The translations under genes were made by a program, and so were the position numbers. Shown here in pieces: positions 9,177 to 16,913 of a DNA stretch of 34,718 nt. Position 1 is the first letter of the stretch; every line of letters starts with the position of its first letter. The stretch is from NCBI GenBank assembly GCA_016937155.1, contig JAFGWM010000073.1:1-34718 (forward strand). Direction: 5' to 3'. This DNA is from Deltaproteobacteria bacterium. Its GTDB lineage: Bacteria; Myxococcota_A; Polyangia; HGW-17. Below the pieces are notes generated by a model that did no database searches, was not told the DNA's origin, and saw only the letters and a list, made by a program, of their open reading frames with translations.

Positions 9177-9923
9177 ATGAAAAAAGAGGTTAGACAAAAC
9201 AAAGCTGTTTCGAAATTTTTTGCAGGTTTTTTTCCTGAACTTGAATTCAGAGAAGTTTTCCTTACGGTAAGCGCTAGTATTTTACTGATCCTGTTTCTTT
9301 ATCAGGGAAAAGCTGCGGGATTTTTTAAATATATGCCTGCTATGGCTGAATCTCTTAGTCGTCCACATGCAGGACTTGCATCCTGGGCGTGGTCACATAT
9401 AGCAAGTTTTCTGCTGCTTTTTATTACTCCACTTGTAATTATAACTGCCGTTTTTAAAGAAAAACCATCCGATTACGGTTTAAATATAAAAGGTACCATA
9501 AAGGAATTTAAGATTGTTCTGATTCTTTTTCTACTGTTCCTCCCGTTACTCATCTGGGTTTCCACAACACCTTCTTTTCAGGCAAAATACCCTAAACTAA
9601 AGATAATTAAAGATAACCTCGGCTACTTTACGATTTATCAGATGCTGTATCTGATAAAATGGATCAGTTGGGAATTCTTTTTCAGGGGGTTTTTACTTTT
9701 TGGTTTTAAAAAGAAATACGGCGAAGGGGCAGTCCTTTTTTCTACTATGCCGTTTGTTATTGTTCATCTTGGAAAACCTCAGGGTGAAATCTTCGGTGCA
9801 ATTCTGGCGGGTTTTATTCTTTGTCGCCTTGCTCTTAACGGACGTTCAATATTTCCCGGGGTCTGGCTTCACTTCATGGTAGCGGGAACCATGGATTTCC
9901 TGACCTGCACCTTTTGGAAATGA
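9177..9923 (+). CDS. CPBP family intramembrane metalloprotease
   Basis: 248 aa membrane protein of the CPBP (Abi/CAAX-protease-like) family. Hydrophobic segments lie at about 26-44, 73-92, 112-128, 185-197 and 205-220. The catalytic elements are in the C-terminal half: WEFFFRG (E166, R170), the membrane helix FVIVHLGKP (H197), and LHFMVAG (H232). The family's first motif is normally EExxxR; here the first Glu is Trp, leaving one Glu. The HLGKPxGE stretch suits a subfamily common in deltaproteobacteria. Substrate unknown. AAGGAT lies ten bases before the ATG, and 74 bases separate it from uvrA, so it may be last in the run or have its own promoter. It converges on the lipoprotein gene at 9943 with a 19-base gap. 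Confidence 0.85.
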   Translation: MKKEVRQNKAVSKFFAGFFPELEFREVFLTVSASILLILFLYQGKAAGFFKYMPAMAESLSRPHAGLASWAWSHIASFLLLFITPLVIITAVFKEKPSDYGLNIKGTIKEFKIVLILFLLFLPLLIWVSTTPSFQAKYPKLKIIKDNLGYFTIYQMLYLIKWISWEFFFRGFLLFGFKKKYGEGAVLFSTMPFVIVHLGKPQGEIFGAILAGFILCRLALNGRSIFPGVWLHFMVAGTMDFLTCTFWK

Positions 9924-9942
9924 GCTCAGTCTTCAGTGCTTT

Positions 9943-10932
9943 TTAGAGTTCGGGAGAAGAAAAATCTAAAAAATTATCAGGACAACTGCTTGATTCACCC
10001 CATAAAACATTCTGATAATCTGTTCCATCACCAAAACTTACAGCCTCTTCCATATATACAGAGGAGAATGTATCATTCCAGCATTCAGTCTTGGTATAAT
10101 CTGTAATATCCAGAGTTTCAAGATCACCCTCGGTAACCATTACATCACATCTGCCATCGCCAGAATCATTCCAGCGACTTCTCAGTTCAAGATGCTCTAT
10201 CGCTGTGTATTCGCTGTACTCTACTGAATCAGCATGTACATCCCCCCATGTCTCGAAATCGAAATATCCTTCTCCTGAAGACTCAGCTACATAATGGTAC
10301 TCCGCTGTGGTTGGGCCATTTCCATTTTCATCGGTGAATTCATCAAATGAAACACGATTGTTTTTTCCACCATTGCTATAGTCATAAATCACACTGATGC
10401 TTCCTCTTTGAGTGATTGCAGGATCAACTGCACCGGCTGCATCAAAATTAAATTCCATAGTCCCACTGTTAAAAAGAGATGTGCTTCCACCGTCAATATG
10501 GCCGGTATATACATCAACATATTCTCCAACCGGATTTCTGGTCCTCATTTGAAGTCTGTAGTTAAAACCTGAATCGTCATCCTTATTCACCACAAAACGG
10601 TACTCAGTGTAACTGAGTCCATCATCCGGAAGCCACGGACCCCAAATTGCTTCGGATTCATCCGCCTGTGTAGGCTTAAATGAAATAATAGTTTTTACAA
10701 CCAGTAGCCAGTTCAGTACTGCGTAATTGATATCTCGGGTTACTTTCAGAGTCATTGAATAATGTTCAGACAGATCATTCAGATCCTTTTTTGTTTCAGA
10801 TGGAATATCCAGACTTATCATATCAGATTCTGGAAGAGCCTCTCTAAATTCTCCTGAAATATCACCTGTTTCACAACCAGAAACGATTCCCAAGCTAACC
10901 AGTATAAATATCGATAACATTATTTTTTTCAT
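9943..10932 (-). CDS. Lipoprotein, unknown function
   Basis: 329 aa. It starts MKKIMLSIFILVSLGIVSGC, a textbook lipoprotein signal with lipobox VSGC and modified Cys at residue 20. AAAGGAG lies seven bases before the ATG. The mature protein is acidic and rich in Tyr, Ser, Asp and aromatic residues in alternating patterns, suggesting mostly beta structure. Short repeats of the kind MRTRNPVGEYVDVYTG and HIDGGSTSLFNSG look like strands and turns. Only four Cys occur after the lipobox, all in the C-terminal quarter. No known domain is recognised. Its position behind the radical SAM gene on the same strand (148-base gap) does not prove an operon. Confidence 0.85.
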   Translation of the reverse strand: MKKIMLSIFILVSLGIVSGCETGDISGEFREALPESDMISLDIPSETKKDLNDLSEHYSMTLKVTRDINYAVLNWLLVVKTIISFKPTQADESEAIWGPWLPDDGLSYTEYRFVVNKDDDSGFNYRLQMRTRNPVGEYVDVYTGHIDGGSTSLFNSGTMEFNFDAAGAVDPAITQRGSISVIYDYSNGGKNNRVSFDEFTDENGNGPTTAEYHYVAESSGEGYFDFETWGDVHADSVEYSEYTAIEHLELRSRWNDSGDGRCDVMVTEGDLETLDITDYTKTECWNDTFSSVYMEEAVSFGDGTDYQNVLWGESSSCPDNFLDFSSPEL

Positions 10933-11080
10933 AGTTCTTCTCCTTTAAGAATTCAGCCTGTTAATCCTAAGATTGCTGTTTTAAACACTTATAAACCAGG
11001 ACAATCAATTGGACATATAATTGCACTGTACCCCATTTTTTTTAATTTACCTGTTTTTTCATAGAGGAACAATTGAAAAC

Positions 11081-12565
11081 TTATGTTTTTATGTGTTTTT
11101 TTTGCCTCTGAAAAAAATTTGACTTTGAGTTTATACTTTTATCAAGAACAGACTCTCTGAAAATATGGTTCAGTCTGCTGTAATCAGCTTTTATTAACAG
11201 TTCAGCATTCTGAATTTTCCTTTGTTCCTTCAGATACCTGAATATCCACGATGCCAGAGAATCCCTTGAAAATTTATGCGTCTGGCCTGATTCCTTCCAC
11301 AGCCATTCGGAAAAATCCCACAATCCTGAGAAAGGATTCTCTCCGAATATTTCAGATGCACAAATGAGAAAATTACCCGAGTTGCCAATGAGATCTAAAT
11401 ATCTGGCGAATCGTTTTAATGCCTGAACAGTTTTGAAACTCAATGTATCATTCTGCAGAATTTCATATGGAGGATTCTCGCTGTAAACCATTTTAAATTC
11501 ATCGGTATGTGCTGAAATCAATGTTCCATTAAGTCTTTTGAGTATTCCGAACTGAATTTCTTCCACTCCAGTAGAATGGAGCATATTGAAACTTTCACCT
11601 ATACTTTCAAGAGTTTCACCTGGCAGTCCTGCAATAAGATCAGCATGAATGTGAATATGCTCCATACCAACGAGCAGCTTCAGATTTTCCAGAACTTTAA
11701 CATTTTGCTGCTTTCTTCCGATTCTTTTATTCACTTCCTCATTGAAAGTTTGAACACCCAGTTCCAGTTGAATCTTTGCCGGTGCAAGATCCTTTAAACA
11801 CATGATGAAACTCTCTGGAATTCTGTCAGGATTCAATTCAAAATGTATCGAAATACCAGAAGTTTTTCTTTCAAGAAACCATGCATATAAACTTTTCCAA
11901 GGACCATACAGAATTGATCTATCCAAAAATTTAAAATGTCTGACTCCCTTTGCGTAAAGAAAATCGAGATATTCGATTACCCTTTCAACAGGAAATTTCC
12001 TGATTGAATTGTCAATTCCACTTGAACAAAAATGGCACTCAAACGGGCACCCTCTTGAAGTTTCGATGTAAATTAACTTTGTTGCAAAATCGTTTTCTGA
12101 GTAGGATGAAACCGGATACAAAATCCTGTCAAGAGAAGTAATTTCACCTTTGATAATTTTTTCAATAGGAAAATCACCAACTGTTATGGAATCCAGCAGA
12201 TTGTAAAAACTGGTTTCACCCTCTCCAGTTATCAGATAGTCAATGTTACTGAAAAGTTCGGTTTTCTGATACTCCCATGATACTTCAGGACCTCCAGCTA
12301 TCAGGATAATCTTCGGAAAAAGATCATGAAGAGTTTTAACAACTCTCGAAATAATTTCCACGTTCCAGATATAGACACTGAATCCTGCAACATCACAACC
12401 GGTATCAACAATCTTCTCTACTATGTCTGAAACTCGTTCATCAAGAGTAAATTCCAGGATTGTAATATCATCCTTGTACTGACGGGCATTTTCTCTAAGG
12501 CTTCTCAGAGCTGCACTTGAGTGGTAGTATCTTGCATTGACGGAAATTAAAGCAAACCTAGACAT
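11081..12565 (-). CDS. B12-binding domain radical SAM protein (DUF4080-like)
   Basis: 494 aa. The ATG at 12565 has AGGA five bases upstream; a TTG 21 bases earlier is in frame but less likely. The N-terminal 150 residues look like a cobalamin-binding domain (ISVNARYYHSSAALRSL, GFSVYIWN, IAGGPEVS at 89-96, LITGEGE at 111-117), though the DxHxxG motif of base-off B12 binding is not seen. The radical SAM core follows with the 4Fe-4S site RGCPFECHFC (C173, C177, C180) and later strands KFLDRS, HFELNPDRIP, QLELGVQTF and HADLIAGLPGET. The C-terminal 150 residues resemble DUF4080. Reaction unknown; relatives are anaerobic-type methylases or oxidoreductases. Confidence 0.9.
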   Translation of the reverse strand: MSRFALISVNARYYHSSAALRSLRENARQYKDDITILEFTLDERVSDIVEKIVDTGCDVAGFSVYIWNVEIISRVVKTLHDLFPKIILIAGGPEVSWEYQKTELFSNIDYLITGEGETSFYNLLDSITVGDFPIEKIIKGEITSLDRILYPVSSYSENDFATKLIYIETSRGCPFECHFCSSGIDNSIRKFPVERVIEYLDFLYAKGVRHFKFLDRSILYGPWKSLYAWFLERKTSGISIHFELNPDRIPESFIMCLKDLAPAKIQLELGVQTFNEEVNKRIGRKQQNVKVLENLKLLVGMEHIHIHADLIAGLPGETLESIGESFNMLHSTGVEEIQFGILKRLNGTLISAHTDEFKMVYSENPPYEILQNDTLSFKTVQALKRFARYLDLIGNSGNFLICASEIFGENPFSGLWDFSEWLWKESGQTHKFSRDSLASWIFRYLKEQRKIQNAELLIKADYSRLNHIFRESVLDKSINSKSNFFQRQKKHIKT

Positions 12566-12622
12566 ATTAATCCTGAAATTAGTCAACTTGAATAAAATAC
12601 AGCAATATATTATCTTGTCACC

Positions 12623-13417
12623 ATGAATAGTTTCAAAAGCCTTATTGCAGCAACCGTAGTTTTATCCTGCTTTCCATTAATAGCACATGCCCAAATTGTT
12701 AATGTTCAGGATTTGTTCATTAACCAGACTGGAGAAGGCCTTAGACTCGGAATGACAACAAAGGGTGAATTTAAATCCGGAAATGTCGACTATGCATATC
12801 TTTACGCATCCCTGCTTGGAAGATATCTCAAAGGGAAGCATACCCTTCTTGCAACAGCCAACATTGAATATGCTGAAAAATCAAAGGATTCTTTCACCAA
12901 CAGGCATTTTGAGCATTTCAGATACCGGTATGCAGTGTTGAATCCAATTGGATTTGAGATTTTCACACAGCATGAATTCAATGAATTCAGAAGAATAAGC
13001 AACAGAATTCTTCTTGGAACCGGTGTGACCTGGAGGATTCTGAAAACAAGAATGTTCTATCTTTTTGCTGGTTCTGACTACATGTATGAATATAATCGAC
13101 TGAGTGATGGCGAGTTTGCAGACTCAGGCGAACTGTGGAAATTTCATCGCTGGGATAATTACCTTACTTTTCAGTTCATTCCGAAAAAAGGCATGAAGTT
13201 TTTAACAACCATTTATTATCAGCCTGATCTGGAGAATTTCTCTGACTACAATCTTCTGGCGGACACCGACCTTAGTATATCCCTGAATAAATGGCTCAGT
13301 CTTGTAGTAAGTTATAATTTTTCCAGGCAGAATAATCCACCTGAAGGAGTCAAAAAAACCGATAACGTCCTTCTTGTGGGATTTGCATTTAAACTTGGTC
13401 CATATCTAAAAAATTGA
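12623..13417 (+). CDS. DUF481-like outer-membrane protein
   Basis: 264 aa with a signal peptide (MNSFKSLIAATVVLSCFPLIAHAQ, cleaving after residue 23). The rest consists of alternating beta-strand segments with aromatic belts, e.g. FRYRYAVLNPIGFEIFTQHE and RNRILLGTGVTWRIL-like stretches. The C-terminus, SYNFSRQNNPPEGVKKTDN followed by a strand, matches the last hairpin of the DUF481 (YdiY-type) barrel family, where the TDN turn is typical. No Shine-Dalgarno is visible before the ATG. The gene diverges from the radical SAM gene with 57 bases between starts; TATATT/TATTAT at 12606-12613 could be a -10 giving a very short leader. It probably forms a barrel of unknown role. Confidence 0.78.
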   Translation: MNSFKSLIAATVVLSCFPLIAHAQIVNVQDLFINQTGEGLRLGMTTKGEFKSGNVDYAYLYASLLGRYLKGKHTLLATANIEYAEKSKDSFTNRHFEHFRYRYAVLNPIGFEIFTQHEFNEFRRISNRILLGTGVTWRILKTRMFYLFAGSDYMYEYNRLSDGEFADSGELWKFHRWDNYLTFQFIPKKGMKFLTTIYYQPDLENFSDYNLLADTDLSISLNKWLSLVVSYNFSRQNNPPEGVKKTDNVLLVGFAFKLGPYLKN

Positions 13418-13596
13418 GATCCAATTGAATCAAAAAACCGGAGGGTGAAAAAAAAGTCGTTATTTTGCTTTGCGCTGTGACAATTTTTACACAAATCGGT
13501 TGCACTATTCTGAGAATTTACATTCATAATTTTTTATTTTTTTTAAAAGACTAAATTTTTTCCATGAAATATCGATACTTTTAAACTATATTAAGT

Positions 13597-13610
13597 ACTG
13601 TTCAAACAGT
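13597..13610. promoter_or_regulatory. Palindrome ACTGTT-CA-AACAGT, candidate operator
   Basis: A perfect inverted repeat with six-base arms and a two-base centre. It ends 11 bases upstream of the sigma-54 -24 element. It could be an operator or a regulator site. It is closer to the promoter than typical enhancer sites, so repression or co-activation is as likely as enhancer binding. A chance palindrome of this size is possible in AT-rich DNA. Confidence 0.35.
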
Positions 13611-13621
13611 AATCTTGGTTC

Positions 13622-13637
13622 TGGCACTAAAATTGCT
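13622..13637 (+). promoter_or_regulatory. Sigma-54 promoter (-24/-12)
   Basis: TGGCACTAAAATTGCT matches the sigma-54 consensus TGGCACG-N4-TTGCW at every position but one (T for the seventh G). The invariant GG (-24) and GC (-12) are correctly spaced. The predicted start, about 12 bases downstream near 13648, leaves a leader of about 16 bases that contains the ribosome site GGAGG (13654-13658) and leads to the ATG at 13664. Transcription would need sigma-54 and an enhancer-binding activator, neither of which is encoded in this window. Confidence 0.7.
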
Positions 13638-13663
13638 TTTTCTAAACTCCATTGGAGGTTGCC

Positions 13664-14392
13664 ATGAAGAAATTATCTTTAATCACTGCTGTTATAGTTT
13701 CCACGTTATTCTACTCAGGAGCAGCAAGTTCTCAGGTACTCATTATTATCGAAGACGACCCGGGATACAGAGCTCCCGAAAAAAAACCATGTCCACCCCC
13801 GCCTGTTGTCAGAAGAGTCAGGCGTGTTGCACCTCCTGTTGAGGTTCAGGCTCCTATTTATCCGGCTGTTCCTTCTAATCTGGCAAATCAGTCGGCGAAT
13901 AATTATTCGAACAATTCTTGGGCTCTGGGTATTTTCAGAGCAGCCAGTGCATCCGATGACCCATACGAAGGTGGCGGTGTTTTTCTCCAGTATATGTTTG
14001 ATCATAAAATAGGACTTGAAGGAAGTGTTTACGGACTTGCAGGTAACTATGACTATGATTATTACAAGGAAAGCACAAGAGTTACCCTCAGTGGTCTCTA
14101 TTTTCTGGGAAGTGGAGCCAAACAAACAGGCGTATCTTGGTATCTCAAAGGTGGCCTTCTCTGGAATACAGTGACTGAATATTCTGATTATGATTATTAT
14201 GAATACTCCGACTCCACCACACATTTTGAAGGTGGTATAGGATTTCAGTGGAGAATTTTTGGAGGATGGTTAAGTCTGGGTATGGAATCCACATTGTCCA
14301 TTCCAATGGATGAAGATGGTGAAGATGATACATTAAAAATGAGTGCTTCACCTTCTCTCAACTTCAGATTCTTTACTGCCATCCATTTTTAA
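13664..14392 (+). CDS. Outer-membrane beta-barrel protein
   Basis: 242 aa. The ATG at 13664 follows GGAGG by five bases; an in-frame TTG at 13652 is less likely. The signal peptide MKKLSLITAVIVSTLFYSGAASSQ is followed by a proline-rich segment (PCPPPPVVRRVRRVAPPVEVQ, about residues 42-62) that could be periplasmic and flexible. From about residue 86 the sequence alternates Gly/aromatic strands (WALGIFRA, GGVFLQYMFDHKIGLEGSVYG, VSWYLKGGLLW, HFEGGIGFQWRIFGGWLSLGM) and ends in Phe, as barrel proteins recognised by BamA do. Tyr/Asp-rich loops (YDYDYYKES, YSDYDYYEYSDS) probably face outwards. It appears monocistronic and sigma-54 dependent. Size suggests an eight-stranded barrel. Confidence 0.85.
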   Translation: MKKLSLITAVIVSTLFYSGAASSQVLIIIEDDPGYRAPEKKPCPPPPVVRRVRRVAPPVEVQAPIYPAVPSNLANQSANNYSNNSWALGIFRAASASDDPYEGGGVFLQYMFDHKIGLEGSVYGLAGNYDYDYYKESTRVTLSGLYFLGSGAKQTGVSWYLKGGLLWNTVTEYSDYDYYEYSDSTTHFEGGIGFQWRIFGGWLSLGMESTLSIPMDEDGEDDTLKMSASPSLNFRFFTAIHF

Positions 14393-14433
14393 TTCAACTA
14401 TTAAGATTCCCTTTCACCAACTTTATATCAATA

Positions 14434-15207
14434 CTAAAAATCAATCATTGCAGTACACTGCAGCAGGTGCTCCTCGGGAGATACTGACAGCTCTCTTGCG
14501 TAACCATAAGCAACACTCTGCCATACTTTATCTCCGATCCTGGCTCTGAACTGCCTGTGCAGGTGACCTGAAAAAACATGTTTAACCTTGTCGTGTTTCA
14601 TAATCACGTTACCCAAAACATCACTTCCCTGATATCCCAGAATATTTTCCTCAATACTATCAGCTATTTTTGCAGGAAAGGGCACAGTATGAACTGTTAC
14701 TGCAATACGGTCCACATGGGTTTCCAAATCATAAAGCTGCCTTTCAAGATCCTCAGCCATCTTCTCCACGACATCAGATGGAGATGCCAGTCCGGGGAAA
14801 AAACACAATTTTTCATCCGGCGTTTTTTGGCCGCTGGCTGGAAAAGCATCATACCACCCCGTTGTTCCTGCAAAGCCAATACCATTGATAATTACCCCAC
14901 CCGATGGCAGATAATCACATCCGCTTCTCAAAACAGTGCCTCTGATATATTTTCTATACATTTCAGTTGTGTCGACTGCACCTAGGGTATCTGAGTGCCA
15001 CAGATCATGATTACCGGGAACAAATAAAAGTCTTGAAGTATGCTCCTTCAGAATTTTTAGAAGCCCCCCAAGACGTGAGGAGCCATTAAAAAGATCACCA
15101 CCAACCACTAAAACTTCTGGTTTGTGTTTTTTAAGAAAATCAACAAAAACGTTAAGAAGTCCCGGATTATGATCAAAATGCAGGTCACTGATAAAAAACA
15201 CTTTCAT
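14434..15207 (-). CDS. Calcineurin-like metallophosphoesterase
   Basis: 257 aa. The ATG at 15207 has AGGAGA six bases upstream and begins directly with the first strand MKVFFISDLHFDHN; an open frame 15 residues longer lacks a ribosome site. All five family blocks are present: D8xH10, GGD (D38), GNHD (N66, H67), the His in TVHTVP (H173) and GHLH (H215, H217). They bind two metal ions for hydrolysis of phosphoester bonds. There is no signal peptide, so the enzyme is cytosolic. Its substrate (nucleotide, cyclic nucleotide, phosphoprotein) cannot be inferred. It converges on the beta-barrel gene with a 41-base gap and diverges from the repeat lipoprotein gene. Confidence 0.9.
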   Translation of the reverse strand: MKVFFISDLHFDHNPGLLNVFVDFLKKHKPEVLVVGGDLFNGSSRLGGLLKILKEHTSRLLFVPGNHDLWHSDTLGAVDTTEMYRKYIRGTVLRSGCDYLPSGGVIINGIGFAGTTGWYDAFPASGQKTPDEKLCFFPGLASPSDVVEKMAEDLERQLYDLETHVDRIAVTVHTVPFPAKIADSIEENILGYQGSDVLGNVIMKHDKVKHVFSGHLHRQFRARIGDKVWQSVAYGYARELSVSPEEHLLQCTAMIDF

Positions 15208-15314
15208 AGACTTCTCCTGACTTGGATCAGACAAAGGTTTCGAAAAACGCAATATTGTCCTAAACAGGGATATTAGTTAAAAACAAATAAAATTCAAAAA
15301 ACGTGTGCAGGTAT

Positions 15315-15342
15315 TTGCATCTGTATCTTTTAATAGTATAAT
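15315..15342 (+). promoter_or_regulatory. Candidate sigma-70 promoter of the acidic-repeat lipoprotein gene
   Basis: A perfect TATAAT (15337-15342) lies 16 bases after TTGCAT (15315-15320), a weak -35 (3 of 6). Transcription would start near 15349, giving a leader of about 19 bases with the strong site GGAGGAGG at 15353-15360 before the ATG at 15368. Confidence 0.45.
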
Positions 15343-15367
15343 GTCACAAATTGGAGGAGGAACCATA

Positions 15368-16792
15368 ATGAGAACACTTACTTTAACTTTTCTTTTATTT
15401 TTTTCCGCACTTATAATTGCAGGTTGTGATGATACTTCATCAAGTAATAATGTTGTATCAGAAATTTGTGACAACGGCGAAGATGATGATGGTGACGGTT
15501 ATATTGATTGTCAGGATCAAAACTGCTTCACGGATCCCGCATGCGAAGAAGGTGTGGAAATCTGTGACAATGGCGAAGACGACGATGGCGATGGCTACAC
15601 TGACTGTGATGATTATGATTGCGCTGATTCATGTACCTTTCTTGAAATCTGTGACAATGATGAGGATGACGATGGCGATGGTTTTACCGACTGCGATGAT
15701 CAGGATTGCTGGTCCAAACAAATCTGCAATGTTACGGATGAAATCTGCAACAATGATAAGGATGATGATCTCGATGGACTGATCGACTGTGAGGACGACG
15801 ACTGCACTGATTATCCCGGATGTGAAGTCGTTACAGACGAGATCTGTGACAATGGTGAAGATGACGATGGTGATGGTTATACTGACTGCGATGATTATGA
15901 TTGTGCTGATTCATGCATCTATCTTGAAATCTGTGACAATGACGAGGACGACGATGGCGATGGTTTCATTGACTGCGATGATCAGGATTGCTGGGAAAAT
16001 CAGATTTGCAACATCTCAGATGAAGTCTGCAACAATGATAAAGATGACGATCTCGACGGTCTCGTTGACTGTGATGATGACGACTGCTTTGAGCATCCTT
16101 CCTGTATAACTCAGGTAGAACATTGTGGAAACGGTGTTGATGATGACGGCGATGAGTATGTTGACTGCGATGATCCCGACTGTTCTGATGACTGGGAATT
16201 TTGTGGTGGTGGATCTGAAAATTGCTACAACGGTGAAGATGATAATGATAATGGTCTGATTGACTGCGAAGATCCAGAGTGTTTTGAAGCTCCAGGCTGC
16301 ACTGTGGTATTCCCTGAAATTTGTGACAACGGTGAAGATGATGATAATGACGGCCTCATTGACTGTGAAGATTCAGATTGTTTCTTTGATCCGATATGTT
16401 TGGGTACAGAAACAGAAACAGACTGTTCAAACTGGACCGACGACGATGGCGACGGTTATGGCGACTGCAAGGATATGGACTGCATCGGTGATGTGGATTG
16501 TGGTGAATGTAATGCCATGGACAACTCGGGATGTGCTGATACAGAAACATGTTATTTCGACAGGGGTTCAGAATATCAGGGAATGTGTTACTCTGAGCAG
16601 GGTACTTCGGACATCAATGAAAACTGTTCCACAGAGACTGACTGTATGCCGGGACTATTCTGTAATCGTCAGAACAACAGATGCACCCAGCTTTGCCTGC
16701 TTCAGGAAGGATGTGCACTACCCAATGGAACTACAACAACATGTTCGGAAGTTTACACCTGGAACAATTCCCCATACGGATACTGCCAGTAA
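15368..16792 (+). CDS. Acidic repeat lipoprotein (TSP3-like Cys/Asp repeats)
   Basis: 474 aa. The start at 15368 follows GGAGGAGG and gives a lipoprotein signal MRTLTLTFLLFFSALIIAGC with lipidated Cys at residue 20. Residues 32-378 are eleven tandem units of about 29-33 aa with the core EICDNGEDDDGDGYxDCxDxDC. The DxDxDG element resembles the calcium loop of EF-hand, dockerin and thrombospondin type 3 repeats, and paired cysteines flank it, so calcium-stabilised, disulfide-linked repeats are likely. The C-terminal ~95 residues are a separate Cys-rich domain (CNAMDNSGCADTETCYFD ... CTQLCLLQEGC). A surface or spacer role is an inference. It converges on the gene at 16914. Confidence 0.9.
   Translation: MRTLTLTFLLFFSALIIAGCDDTSSSNNVVSEICDNGEDDDGDGYIDCQDQNCFTDPACEEGVEICDNGEDDDGDGYTDCDDYDCADSCTFLEICDNDEDDDGDGFTDCDDQDCWSKQICNVTDEICNNDKDDDLDGLIDCEDDDCTDYPGCEVVTDEICDNGEDDDGDGYTDCDDYDCADSCIYLEICDNDEDDDGDGFIDCDDQDCWENQICNISDEVCNNDKDDDLDGLVDCDDDDCFEHPSCITQVEHCGNGVDDDGDEYVDCDDPDCSDDWEFCGGGSENCYNGEDDNDNGLIDCEDPECFEAPGCTVVFPEICDNGEDDDNDGLIDCEDSDCFFDPICLGTETETDCSNWTDDDGDGYGDCKDMDCIGDVDCGECNAMDNSGCADTETCYFDRGSEYQGMCYSEQGTSDINENCSTETDCMPGLFCNRQNNRCTQLCLLQEGCALPNGTTTTCSEVYTWNNSPYGYCQ
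15557..15838 (+). repeat. First copy of three-unit duplicated block
   Basis: 94 codons: a unit with ADSC, then one with CWSKQIC, then one with the DDDLDG core. It pairs with 15839-16117. Many differences between the copies are at third codon positions, so the duplication is old enough for silent divergence while the protein was kept. Confidence 0.85.
15839..16117 (+). repeat. Second copy of three-unit duplicated block
   Basis: 93 codons matching 15557-15838 unit by unit: ADSC unit, CWENQIC unit, DDDLDG unit. The tail after the third unit differs (FEHPSC against TDYPGC). Confidence 0.85.
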
Positions 16793-16913
16793 TTTCTGAA
16801 TTTCCCCTTTTTAAATCTATTAAAAATTCAACTTTGGAAGACAGCGGTGCAGGAACTGCACAGTCCCTGTACATAAAATACACACCCTGATTAATTTATT
16901 GATGAGTTTATTA
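16793..16913. other. Convergent intergenic gap, nothing convincing
   Basis: Lies between two converging genes. It contains a small hairpin GTGCAG-GAA-CTGCAC (16847-16861) with no T run next to it on either strand, so it is not called a terminator. Confidence 0.4.

Larger units (their letters stand above)
13418..13663. other. Regulatory intergenic region before the sigma-54-driven outer-membrane gene
   Basis: The longest gap in the window (246 bases). Its left half is AT-rich and low complexity, with A and T runs around 13449-13456 and 13534-13548 and no clear hairpin terminator. The right half holds a 14-base inverted repeat and a sigma-54 promoter, listed separately. No credible gene is seen on either strand. 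Confidence 0.6.
15461..16501 (+). repeat. Eleven coding tandem repeats with DDDGDG cores
   Basis: Units begin with E(I/V/H/N)C and carry DDDGDG or variants (DDDLDG, DDNDNG, DDDNDG, DDDGDE). Units 2, 3 and 4 differ from each other but match units 5, 6 and 7 in order, showing a three-unit duplication. Units 1 and 8-11 are more diverged. Lengths of 29-33 codons rule out a short-unit slippage repeat. Confidence 0.9.

Noticed and set aside
13312-13527. Minus-strand 71-residue ORF with a CKNCH motif, like a c-type haem site
   Set aside because: It overlaps the end of the DUF481-like gene, has no ribosome site or signal peptide, and the rest resembles no cytochrome. The motif is chance.
14449-14462. 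TGCAG-TACA-CTGCA hairpin near convergent gene ends
   Set aside because: It lies inside the coding end of the metallophosphoesterase and has no T run.
15304-15319. GTGCAGGTATTTGCA as a second sigma-54 promoter
   Set aside because: The essential -24 GG is missing; only the TTGCA half fits. The TATAAT at 15337 explains the region better.
15461-16501. Regular repeats that could suggest a CRISPR array
   Set aside because: Units are in frame, protein-coding, contiguous without spacers and diverged at silent sites.
16847-16861. GTGCAG-GAA-CTGCAC hairpin between convergent genes as a terminator
   Set aside because: Short stem, three-base loop, and no T run adjacent on either strand.
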